From positions 1 to 64,000 of the forward strand of contig CAQGLR010000015.1 of assembly GCA_948794795.1 (NCBI GenBank): a stretch of 64,000 nucleotides of DNA, written 5' to 3'. Of this stretch, positions 18,186 to 26,521 are shown piece by piece. Source of the stretch: an uncultured Lachnospiraceae bacterium (lineage in GTDB: Bacteria > Bacillota > Clostridia > Lachnospirales > Lachnospiraceae). The notes under the pieces were generated by a model. It was not told the DNA's origin and ran no database searches. It saw nothing but the letters and a program-made list of their open reading frames with translations. A program made the translations under genes and the position numbers. The number at the start of each line of letters is the position of its first letter. Position 1 is the first letter of the stretch.

Positions 18186-19115
18186 TTGTTACATATTACA
18201 TCACTAGACGAGGGACTTGAGATATTTAAGGCGCTGGGGTCTGATATACGCATCCAGATTTTAAATATCCTGCTTGAAAACAGTAATATGAGTATGAAGG
18301 AACTTGCGTCCCGCCTTAATATTACTAATGGTGCTTTAACGGGTCATATTAAGAAACTTGAAAACTGCGGGTTAATAAGTACATCTGCTGAGTCAGTTGT
18401 ACATGGCAACCAGAAAATATGCTCTATACATTGGGACAGGATATTAATTGATTTGGAAGAACAATCTGATAATGAGGACGTATATAATTCTGAAATCAGG
18501 ATTGGGCATTATTCCGGCTTTGATATTGTGCCTACATGCGGCCTTGCATCAAGCAAAGCACTAATAGGGGAGGTAGATGATTCAAGGTATTTCCAGCATC
18601 CAGACAGATATGATGCTGAAATCCTCTGGTTTTCCAAAGGATATGTAGAATATGTAATACCAAACTTTATCCCACGGTTCCAGAAAATTACAAAGATATC
18701 TATTACAATGGAACTTGGTTCAGAAGCACCCGGAATTAATAATGACTGGCCATCTGATATTGAATTTTACCTAAATGATTTACGCCTGGGAAGCTGGACT
18801 TCACCTGGTGATTTTGGGGATATCAAAGGCCTGTTCACTCCAGGATGGTGGCCGGAGAACTGGAACCAGTATGGCCAGCTTAAACTTCTTGTAGTAAACA
18901 GAAAGGGGACTTTTATTGACGGGCTTAAAATTTCTGATATGAGAATTAACGACCTTGGACTTGATTACCGCAGTAATATACGCTTAAAACTTGCTGTGGA
19001 TGACAATTCCGAACACAAAGGCGGACTTACACTTTATGGAAAATCATTTGGAAACTATGGACAAGATATTAATGTGGCAATAAAGTATGCGCCCATTGAA
19101 GAACTTTTAAAATAA
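18186..19115 (+). CDS. ArsR-type winged-helix regulator with large C-terminal domain (309 aa)
   Basis: Starts with TTG behind GAAAGAAGG; no closer ATG fits. Residues about 8-85 form an ArsR-like winged helix (ALGSDIRIQIL, MSMKELASRLNIT, GALTGHIKKLE, GLI). The remaining 200 residues are a conserved beta-rich domain, with GDFGD and TPGWWPENWNQYGQL signatures, that is not a metal-binding ArsR tail. I recall similar proteins beside arabinoside and arabinan genes in Firmicutes, where a sugar-sensing role is plausible. Position between GH43 and the GH51/ABC block makes it the best local candidate for arabinan regulation (inference). Confidence 0.75.
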   Translation: MLHITSLDEGLEIFKALGSDIRIQILNILLENSNMSMKELASRLNITNGALTGHIKKLENCGLISTSAESVVHGNQKICSIHWDRILIDLEEQSDNEDVYNSEIRIGHYSGFDIVPTCGLASSKALIGEVDDSRYFQHPDRYDAEILWFSKGYVEYVIPNFIPRFQKITKISITMELGSEAPGINNDWPSDIEFYLNDLRLGSWTSPGDFGDIKGLFTPGWWPENWNQYGQLKLLVVNRKGTFIDGLKISDMRINDLGLDYRSNIRLKLAVDDNSEHKGGLTLYGKSFGNYGQDINVAIKYAPIEELLK

Positions 19116-19170
19116 CTTTATACAAACATTAATTCCAGGTATACTATATTTTTTATGTATGGCTATGTAC

Positions 19171-19352
19171 GGTTTCCATGCCCAGGTATACATTTTCCAT
19201 CTGTGGGCACGCTTCCGCTGCGACGGAAAACGCAATGGTGCATAAAGGCTCATATCCAATGCTTTTTATAAGCATTGGATATGAGCCTTAAACACCAGCG
19301 TTTCCGTAAGCGCCCACATTATGGAATAATGTATACCTGGACATCAGAAACC
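19171..19352. repeat. 182-bp fold-back (palindromic) element
   Basis: The whole stretch is one long interrupted palindrome. Outer arms share CCAGGTATACATT, TTCCAT and TGTGGGC; the next pair share CGCTT, ACGGAAA and ACGC; the inner pair is an 18-bp stem around AAGGCTCATATCCAATGC. No gene is inside. It lies 55 bp after the regulator, so it may also stop transcription. It reads as a MITE or foldback insertion; no second copy was seen in this window. Confidence 0.65.
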
Positions 19353-19680
19353 TGTTTCATAGAACAAATATACAAAATAAACGTATAATCTGCACAACAC
19401 TACAGCCACTATTCCATCATCTTCATAAAAATTCTATACACTGCCATACTTCTAATACATCACAATGCATATACCCACCCAAAAAAATATTGCACAGAAT
19501 AATTATTATAAAATTACACAAAAAATAACCTGGAAATACAATGCAATTTACATTTTAAAGTTAATTTTTAGTACAATTTAATAATCTGGCTTTAGTTTTT
19601 GAACAATCTCAGCCATAATATAATTAAATCTAGCAGAACCTTATAAACATTGCACTTATAGTTGTTTTAAAATTAAACTT
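19353..19680. other. AT-rich spacer
   Basis: No gene, promoter or repeat could be supported here. It separates the fold-back element from the MITE-like copy that follows. Confidence 0.5.
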
Positions 19681-19905
19681 ACACAAAGAGTATATTACTC
19701 TGGCAAATTCCAAATGTTTTACCATAAGGCAGCTGTTTGGGGGCGCTGGTGCTTAAATCTGGTTCTCAATGCTTAATAGAAACTTTTGTTTCTATTAAGC
19801 ATTTGCGATTTTATGCACCACTGCGCATCCCATCCAAGCCGGGGCGGCTGCTGTTGGTAAAATTTTGGAATTGCCAGAGCCACATAACTTTTAAAGTATT
19901 TAATT
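19681..19905. repeat. MITE-like element, long copy
   Basis: Inverted ends CTCTGGCAAATTCCAAAT (from 19698) and GGAATTGCCAGAG (to 19879) enclose about 150 bp, including a CTTAATAGAAAC/GTTTCTATTAAG stem. The interior matches the copy at 38276-38481. The right flank (GCCAGAGCCACATAA then TATTTAATTTTC) also matches 49330-49365. Confidence 0.7.
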
Positions 19906-19917
19906 TTCAAACACGTC

Positions 19918-20169
19918 TTAAATTGTCTGCCATTTCTTGTGTGGGCATCTCCCTGCTTTAGCAACGGCACGCAGCTCTACATAACAGCCGCATGCCCCGC
20001 ATGTTCCTGCATTTAAAAGTTCACATTCCTTACATACTGCCAGCCTGCGTTCATATTCCTGTCCACCCACACGGTCTGCCATTTTAATTGCATCCTTGTA
20101 TTTCTCTATCATTTCCATGTCAGCTTCTGCCATTTCACGCAGCAGGCATCTTTTACATATCTCTGCCAT
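19918..20169 (-). CDS. Small cysteine-rich protein, DUF6171-like (83 aa)
   Basis: Three cysteine clusters are visible (CKRC near the start, CKEC in the middle, CGACGC after it, plus a late CPHK), so it probably binds a metal, likely zinc. The pattern C-K-R-C-L ... YERRLAVC-K-E-C ... CGCYVELRA matches the DUF6171 family as I remember it, which has no known function. It begins 3 bp after the GH51 stop and is the last gene of the block. The link to arabinan use may be only positional. Confidence 0.75.
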   Translation of the reverse strand: MAEICKRCLLREMAEADMEMIEKYKDAIKMADRVGGQEYERRLAVCKECELLNAGTCGACGCYVELRAVAKAGRCPHKKWQTI

Positions 20170-20172
20170 ATA

Positions 20173-21681
20173 TTATTTTTTAACACGCAATACAGTAACA
20201 CTGCTTGCAGGAAGCTTTACAGAAACACGGTCTTCATGTTCTGTATAACCAGTAAACTCCTGCTCTGTTATTTGTTCTGGTGCTTCAAATGTATTATGTG
20301 CATGTATATCAGTATTTGTAACTACTTTTGCTTCTATAACCTTATACCCATTGTCTGCAAATTTTATATCCATATCCTCTGTTGTTTCAACGGAAAGGTT
20401 ATTTAAGGTTATTGTAATAATACCTTCACTATCTTTTGAAACTGATTCTGTAATCTTTGGAACTGTCCATTTGCCTGCACCAGTTTCACCTGTGCCTGTA
20501 ATTGCACTTTCAATAAGGTTTGCCCCCTGGTGGTAGCGGTACATATGCATTACATGGTAAGTAGGTGTCTTAACCATCTTGTCACCCTCTGTAAGTATAA
20601 CAGCCTGAAGTACATTCACCATCTGCGCAAGTGCAGCAATCTTTACCCTGTCACAATGTTTATTGAATATATTCAATGTTATGCCAGCGATAAGTGCATC
20701 ACGCAATGTATTCTGCTGGTAGAGGAAACCTGGATTAGTACCTGGCTCACATGTATACCATGAACCCCACTCATCTACACACATACCTATCTTCTTATCA
20801 GGGTCATATTTGTCCATAATAGCACCATGCTGTGTAACAAGAGTATCCATATATAACGCCTTATAAAGTGTCTTATACCATACTGCATCATTAAAATCTG
20901 TTGCACTTCCTTTTATCTTCCATCCTTCTGGATGCACATAATAGTGCAGTGAAAGATAATCCATAAAGCCATGTGCAGAGTCTTCTGCATTGGCAAATGC
21001 TGTCTTTAATACACCTTCTGTCCAGTAGTAATCATCAACATTAGCACCACAGCACACTTTCTTTATCTTCTTTTTCTTGTCATAGTTCCTTACATAAGTC
21101 TGGTAACGGCGGTACTCATTACCATAATATTCTGGCGTCATATTACCGCCACAGCCCCAGTTCTCATTGCCAACACCAAAGAAATCAACCGTCCAAGGTT
21201 CTTTATGTCCATTGGCTGCCCTTAAATCTGCCATTGGTGAAACGCCGTTAAATGTCATATACTCTACCCATTCTGACATTTCCTGTACTGTACCGCTTCC
21301 CAGGTTGCCATTAATATAAGTTTTACATCCAAGCTGCCGGCACAGTTCCATGTATTCATGTGTACCAAAACTGTTATCTTCTACAACACCACCCCAGTGT
21401 GTATTAACCATCTTTTTCCTGCCAGACTTTTCCCCAATACCATCCATCCAGTGGTATTCATCAGCAAAACACCCGCCCGGCCAGCGCAATACAGGGACTT
21501 TAAGTTCCTTAAGTGCTTCTACAACATCATTTCTCATACCATTATTATTAGGTATATCGGAGTTTTCTCCTACATAAATCCCCTCATAAATACATCTTCC
21601 AAGATGTTCAGAAAAATGCCCATAAACTTCTGGCTCTATTCTTCCAAGTACATTTTCTTCATTAATAAATAATTTCGCCAT
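20173..21681 (-). CDS. abfA: GH51 alpha-L-arabinofuranosidase, cytoplasmic (502 aa)
   Basis: Hydrolyses terminal alpha-L-arabinofuranosyl residues from imported arabino-oligosaccharides with retention. No signal peptide; about 500 residues is the usual length of bacterial GH51. Acid/base Glu173 sits in GVGNENWGCGG and nucleophile Glu304 in CVDEWGSW. The substrate-site motifs RWPGGCFADEYHW and NGNLGSG are also present. It lies 34 bp downstream of the cytoplasmic GH43, forming an intracellular finishing pair. The product would be free L-arabinose. No clear araA/araB/araD operon is in the window. Confidence 0.93.
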   Translation of the reverse strand: MAKLFINEENVLGRIEPEVYGHFSEHLGRCIYEGIYVGENSDIPNNNGMRNDVVEALKELKVPVLRWPGGCFADEYHWMDGIGEKSGRKKMVNTHWGGVVEDNSFGTHEYMELCRQLGCKTYINGNLGSGTVQEMSEWVEYMTFNGVSPMADLRAANGHKEPWTVDFFGVGNENWGCGGNMTPEYYGNEYRRYQTYVRNYDKKKKIKKVCCGANVDDYYWTEGVLKTAFANAEDSAHGFMDYLSLHYYVHPEGWKIKGSATDFNDAVWYKTLYKALYMDTLVTQHGAIMDKYDPDKKIGMCVDEWGSWYTCEPGTNPGFLYQQNTLRDALIAGITLNIFNKHCDRVKIAALAQMVNVLQAVILTEGDKMVKTPTYHVMHMYRYHQGANLIESAITGTGETGAGKWTVPKITESVSKDSEGIITITLNNLSVETTEDMDIKFADNGYKVIEAKVVTNTDIHAHNTFEAPEQITEQEFTGYTEHEDRVSVKLPASSVTVLRVKK

Positions 21682-21715
21682 TATATTTTACCTTTCCGGA
21701 TTTTATCAGATTATA

Positions 21716-22672
21716 TTAATTATCATATGAAAAGACAGGCCTTCCATCCGCATCCCACTTAATCTTCATAAGCATTGCATGACGGTTAGGGTTGTAAAGA
21801 GGGTCGCCTTTTATTTCTGTTTCTTTACGTGCATGGTATACAAGCACATCATTGCCATCTTCATCTACAGTAAATGAATTATGGCCAGGACCATATATTT
21901 CAAGTTCATCATTAGTCTTAAGGACTGGATATCTTTCTTTCTTCCATGAAAGAGGGTCAAGCAGGTCTGAACCTTCATCAGCAGTAAGCATACCCATACA
22001 GTAATTTACACCTGTATCACTTGCAGAATATGTAAGGAAAATCTTGCCATTACGTTTAATAACAGCTGGTCCTTCATTTACCCAGAAACCTATACGCTCC
22101 CAGTCATAATCAGGAGTAGTAAGCAGCACCTGTACTGTCTTAAGCTTATACCCGGATTCCATCTCTGCAATATAAAGATTAGAAATCTGTGGGCCTACAC
22201 TTACTTTCTCAGCCCATACATAATAATATTTTCCTTTATCCTCAAAAACAGTTGCATCAAGTGAAAATGCCTCAAATGAAAATATATCACCCTCTGCACG
22301 CTGCATTTTACCTTTCTCAGCCCATTCATCATTATATGGGTCATCTCCCTGGCACTCAAGCACATATGGACGGATATTCCATATATTCTCTTTCTCTCCA
22401 CCTGCAAAATATATATACCACTTTCCAAAGAGGTAATGCATCTCAGGAGCCCATATATGTTCACTCATAATGCCACTTTCATGTTTTCTCCATACAACCT
22501 TTTCTTCTGCATCTGCAAGCCCTGCCAAGGTTTTCGCACGGCGTAGCGCAATACAGTCATAACTTGGTATAGATGCTGTAAAATAATACCATCCATTATT
22601 AAAGCATACAAAAGGGTCTGCCCTTTGCAGAATCCAAGGCTCATTATATTTTAATTCTTTACTTTCTGGCAT
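21716..22672 (-). CDS. Cytoplasmic GH43 exo-arabinanase/arabinosidase (318 aa)
   Basis: Start set at 22672 (GGATGG upstream). The longer reading frame would run back through the terminator of the preceding gene. There is no signal peptide. Family-43 acids are visible as Asp19 (RADPFV), Asp139 (SLDATVF) and Glu200 (VNEGPAVI), and the C-terminus has the GHNSFT and LVYHAR motifs. At 318 residues it is a bare catalytic domain. With GH51 next to it, it probably degrades imported arabino-oligosaccharides. The preceding terminator at 22716-22746 means it depends on read-through or a weak promoter of its own. Confidence 0.87.
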   Translation of the reverse strand: MPESKELKYNEPWILQRADPFVCFNNGWYYFTASIPSYDCIALRRAKTLAGLADAEEKVVWRKHESGIMSEHIWAPEMHYLFGKWYIYFAGGEKENIWNIRPYVLECQGDDPYNDEWAEKGKMQRAEGDIFSFEAFSLDATVFEDKGKYYYVWAEKVSVGPQISNLYIAEMESGYKLKTVQVLLTTPDYDWERIGFWVNEGPAVIKRNGKIFLTYSASDTGVNYCMGMLTADEGSDLLDPLSWKKERYPVLKTNDELEIYGPGHNSFTVDEDGNDVLVYHARKETEIKGDPLYNPNRHAMLMKIKWDADGRPVFSYDN

Positions 22673-22715
22673 ATTATACCATCCTTTCCATTTATTATAT
22701 ATTCTGTTATTTGTT

Positions 22716-22746
22716 TCAAAAAAGGCAAGGCGCAATGCCTTGCCTT
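22716..22746 (-). terminator. Terminator after ABC operon
   Basis: Stem AAGGCAAGGC/GCCTTGCCTT with a 5-nt loop, followed by TTTTTTG on the minus strand. It lies between the SBP gene and the cytoplasmic GH43 gene, so it may set lower expression of the downstream genes. Confidence 0.75.
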
Positions 22747-22777
22747 CAATTAACATTGATGTTAAATTACAATTATA

Positions 22778-24376
22778 TTACTGGTTCTCTTCTACCATCT
22801 TCTCATACTTCTGTACATCTTCATCTGAAAGCACATTGTAACCATCTGGCCCAAAGTAATTAAGCATAGCTGTTGCATGGTACCAGTTAGCCTTTGTTGT
22901 AGCTTCATCTGCGAAGTCAGCAGCCTTTTTCTTACCAGAGTCTACTGCTGGATGTATACCACCCTCTTCAATCTTGTTGAAGTATTCATCACAATAGTTC
23001 CAATATCCTGCAATACTGGTCCATCCATATGGAATAGGTTCCATGCAGCTCTTGAAATATTCTCTCCAGTGCTCTGTATGTTCTTCATCCATTCCAGCAC
23101 AGTACATGTCAATATATGCATCCCATACTTCCTGGTCTGTTGTAATAGGTACAGGCATTTCTTTATGTTTAAGATGTGTACCTGCAGAATCAACACTGTC
23201 CTCTTTATTGTACATCTCAATCCTTGTCTTCCAGCCATCTTTGCCAAATGACATAAACTTAAGAAGTTCATATGCTTCACGAGGATATTCACAAGCTGTT
23301 GTAAGTCCGCCAAAGTCTATAGTTGCAATTGTATGGTGCACTTCTTCAGAAGCATCTTCTTTGTTAACTGCTGGTACAACATATGGTACAATATCAAGAT
23401 TATACTGCTCATACTCTGGTGTATTCCATGTATTCTGGAAGGTCCAGAAAGCTTCTGTAAATAATGCTACATGGCCTGTAGTACCACACCATGCACCAAA
23501 GTCACCTGTCCAGTTCTCCATCTCAATAGTGTTTGCCTCAGGTGCAATATATCCACCCTGCTTTAAGTCTGCAAATTCCTGCTCACCTACAGCCCATATA
23601 CTAAGGTCAAAGTCTGTTCCATCAAATCCAAATTCGCCCTGGATTGTCTGTGCAGCAGCAATTCCATAATATGAGTCAAGCCTGTTATAGAAACCACATC
23701 CATAATATGGCAGGTTATCTGGAGAATCAGGAACTGTACAATCCTTGATAAGCTTTATCATATCACTCCATACCCAGTTTCTATCAGGGACAGGTACATT
23801 CAGTTTCTTTAATACATTTAAGTCAATATACATGCCAGTTGGGAAAAACTTAACAGGTACACCATATCTTCTGTCTGTACCATAGCATCCAAGCCCGCAC
23901 TCATTAACTGTAGCAGCAAGCCCCTTTGTTTCAGGGTCTGAATCCCAGAAATCTTTTACATCACGGAGCAGGAAATTGCTTAATGCAAAGTCTGCATCAG
24001 AATACATAACTACATCAGGTGCATCCTGGTTAGATACCAGTGTGTTAAGTGTCTGGTTATATGTTGCAACCTCATTATAAACAGGATTTACCTTAATATT
24101 AGGATAAAGCTCCATAAAACGGTCTGCAAGATACTCAACTGTTTCTTTCTGGTCAAAATGGAAATATGTAAGCTCAATATCATCCTTGGTAAGGTCAGTT
24201 GCTATACTATACTTAATTCCATTAATTTCCTTCTCTTCTGTTTTGCCAGATACATTTGTTGAATCACTCTTGCTCTTAGTGCCGCCAACATCATCACCAC
24301 CTCCGTTGCTGCCACATCCTGCAAGCCCAAGCACCATAGACATCGAAAGTGCCAATGCTAATAATTTTTTCCTCAT
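22778..24376 (-). CDS. ABC sugar-binding lipoprotein (532 aa)
   Basis: Extracellular solute-binding protein of family 1, capturing oligosaccharides for the adjacent permeases. The ATG at 24376 follows GGGAGG; 11 extra upstream codons are unsupported. Lipobox L-A-G-C at about Cys21. The mature part has the usual ELTYFHFDQKETVEYLADRF start and a GGLTTACEYPREAYELLKF region near residue 380. At 532 residues it is longer than typical 420-450-residue family members. It lies 122 bp after the permease stop, last gene of the operon. Arabino-oligosaccharide as ligand is inferred from neighbours. Confidence 0.85.
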   Translation of the reverse strand: MRKKLLALALSMSMVLGLAGCGSNGGGDDVGGTKSKSDSTNVSGKTEEKEINGIKYSIATDLTKDDIELTYFHFDQKETVEYLADRFMELYPNIKVNPVYNEVATYNQTLNTLVSNQDAPDVVMYSDADFALSNFLLRDVKDFWDSDPETKGLAATVNECGLGCYGTDRRYGVPVKFFPTGMYIDLNVLKKLNVPVPDRNWVWSDMIKLIKDCTVPDSPDNLPYYGCGFYNRLDSYYGIAAAQTIQGEFGFDGTDFDLSIWAVGEQEFADLKQGGYIAPEANTIEMENWTGDFGAWCGTTGHVALFTEAFWTFQNTWNTPEYEQYNLDIVPYVVPAVNKEDASEEVHHTIATIDFGGLTTACEYPREAYELLKFMSFGKDGWKTRIEMYNKEDSVDSAGTHLKHKEMPVPITTDQEVWDAYIDMYCAGMDEEHTEHWREYFKSCMEPIPYGWTSIAGYWNYCDEYFNKIEEGGIHPAVDSGKKKAADFADEATTKANWYHATAMLNYFGPDGYNVLSDEDVQKYEKMVEENQ

Positions 24377-24498
24377 ACTTCTTCCTCCCTTTAGATATTT
24401 TTTCTCCAAAACTCTCCTTGATGTAGTAAATTATAACATATAACATATACAATTTCTACACTTTTTTGTAAATTATTTTACATATTTTCAAACTATTT

Positions 24499-25527
24499 TT
24501 ATTCACCTGTAATACCTGTACGGTCAATACTCTCAACAAAGTATCTCTGTAATACAAAGTACATAATAAGCAATGGCAGTATGCTAAGCATTGTACCAGA
24601 CATATTAATTGACTCATTAATACTTGTAACCGCATTTGTAGCTGTCTGCGAATATTTATCATAGTTTGTAGCAAAGTTCTTAAGCTGTATTATAAGTGAA
24701 GTCCAGCCTGACTTTGTAGTTATACCTGACACATACATAGATGTAAGGTAAGACTCATTCCAGTACCATACAAATGAGAAAAGTGATACTGTTATAATAG
24801 CAGGTGCTGCTGATGGAAGTGAAATCCTGTAGAATGATTTCCAGTATCCAGCACCATCTATCTGTGCAGCTTCAATAAGCACTTTTGGAACCTGCCTGAA
24901 GAACTGCCAGAATATAAGTATAAATATTGGTGCATTTATCCCCATGCCAAGTATGGAAGGGAGCACGAATGACCATATTGTGCCAAGGATACCCATATTT
25001 GAATAAAGTACATATGTAGGTATCATTGTAACCTGGCTAGGAAGTATAAATGTAAATAATATTATACCAAGTACAACTTTCTTGCCTGGAAATTCAAAAC
25101 GTGCAAGACCATATCCAATAATAGAACATGATATAAGGTTACATATTGTAGGAAGCCCTGCAATAAGCACACTCTGCCCAAATGATTTCCAGAAATCCAT
25201 ACTCTTTGCAGCTTGTTTATAATTATCAAGATTGAAGGAGCTTGGTATCCAGTTAATAGATGAATCAAGCAGGTCATCAAGAGTCATAAAGCTGCTGCTC
25301 AACATATGGAGTATAGGATAAATATATATAAAGCCTATACATATTAACAATGCATAAATTACAAATACCTTTAGGAAACCTTCTTTTTCTTTAGAACCAA
25401 GCAGGAACTTACGGATTTTATCCTTAGTTATCTGCTTCTTGTCTTTTATAAGGATTTCCCCTGAAGGAGTTATTACCTGTTCAGCAATATCCTTATCCCC
25501 TTGCTGCTTTTGCATTCTTTTTAGCAT
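24499..25527 (-). CDS. ABC sugar permease, MalG type (342 aa)
   Basis: Inner-membrane permease with about six membrane segments and the EAA loop EAAQIDGAGYWKSFYRISLP that contacts the shared ATPase. The cytoplasmic N-terminus is long (about 50 residues, charged). It overlaps the end of the MalF-type gene by up to 35 bp; MQKQQG at 25515 is an alternative start. It pairs with 25493-26521 and the lipoprotein 22778-24376. Confidence 0.87.
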   Translation of the reverse strand: MLKRMQKQQGDKDIAEQVITPSGEILIKDKKQITKDKIRKFLLGSKEKEGFLKVFVIYALLICIGFIYIYPILHMLSSSFMTLDDLLDSSINWIPSSFNLDNYKQAAKSMDFWKSFGQSVLIAGLPTICNLISCSIIGYGLARFEFPGKKVVLGIILFTFILPSQVTMIPTYVLYSNMGILGTIWSFVLPSILGMGINAPIFILIFWQFFRQVPKVLIEAAQIDGAGYWKSFYRISLPSAAPAIITVSLFSFVWYWNESYLTSMYVSGITTKSGWTSLIIQLKNFATNYDKYSQTATNAVTSINESINMSGTMLSILPLLIMYFVLQRYFVESIDRTGITGE

Positions 25528-26521
25528 TCTTTGCGCTCCTCCTTTCTATCTGTTTCAGCTGTTTCTGCTCTTTCTTATGTGCCTTCTTCGCTTTCTTAAC
25601 CTGTTTCTCATATACATCCTTCTTTGACATAAACAGTGCAGCAAATAAAGCCACCATAAGTACTACTACTACAGAATACATCCATGCCATTGCAGACGCA
25701 TAGCCATAACCTTTCTCTTGCGTTCCTGAAAACATAGATTCTTGTATCAGCCCTATAATTGAGTTCTGTTCATTATTAGAAATAAATACTATTGTATATA
25801 CAATATTAAGCAAAATCATAGGCTTGATATTTGGCAGTGTAATCTTCCAGAAACACTCCCAGCCTGAACCACCATCAATTTTAGCTGCTTCATACATTGA
25901 CCTGTCAATCTTCTGCAGGCTTGAAATAAATATCAGTATCTGTACACCTGAATACCAGAGTATTGTAACCATATTTTCAAAGAGGTCTGATATAGGGTCA
26001 GCAAGTGCACCTGGCAGTGTTTCCTCCAATGTAGCTGTAATAGCCTGTGTATCAATAGATGTAAGGCTTCCTGCACCTTCCTGGTTAAGCATGCCAAGTA
26101 TAGGGCCGCTTACGATAATAACCGGCAAGAAGAATATAAGCCTGAAAAAGCCTTTGCCTTTTACATTCTGGTTAAGCATTATAGCTATAATCAAGGCAAA
26201 TACTACTATAATTGGCACTGAAATAACTGTTGAAACAAGATAACTAATCATTTCAGTTGTAAATTCTGTCTGCGAGAACAAGATTTCCGTAAAGTTACTA
26301 TAACCTACGTACCTAAACCTCATTCCAACACCTGTCATACGTATATTATGTAGCGCATACCTGAAAGAGGTTATAAGTGGGTATGCAAGGAATAACAGTG
26401 CACCAATAATCCAAGGTGTTATAAACAAAATCCCTGCTACTGCATCCCTTTTTGCCAGGCGTCCCGCTTTAAGCTTTTTTAGATTCTTCTTCTCTTCTTT
26501 ACTTAATTTCTTTTTACTCAT
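25493..26521 (-). CDS. ABC sugar permease, MalF type, with basic tails (342 aa)
   Basis: The start ATG at 26521 overlaps the stop of the DUF5696-like gene (ATGAGTAA), indicating translational coupling; the longer frame has no ribosome site. It has six membrane segments and the EAA loop EAAKIDGGSGWECFWKITLP. Both cytoplasmic ends are unusually basic: about 28 residues at the N-terminus (KKKLSKEEKKNLKKLK) and about 40 at the C-terminus (KKAKKAHKKEQKQLKQ and onward), which is not normal for MalF-type permeases. Confidence 0.85.
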   Translation of the reverse strand: MSKKKLSKEEKKNLKKLKAGRLAKRDAVAGILFITPWIIGALLFLAYPLITSFRYALHNIRMTGVGMRFRYVGYSNFTEILFSQTEFTTEMISYLVSTVISVPIIVVFALIIAIMLNQNVKGKGFFRLIFFLPVIIVSGPILGMLNQEGAGSLTSIDTQAITATLEETLPGALADPISDLFENMVTILWYSGVQILIFISSLQKIDRSMYEAAKIDGGSGWECFWKITLPNIKPMILLNIVYTIVFISNNEQNSIIGLIQESMFSGTQEKGYGYASAMAWMYSVVVVLMVALFAALFMSKKDVYEKQVKKAKKAHKKEQKQLKQIERRSAKNAKKNAKAARG

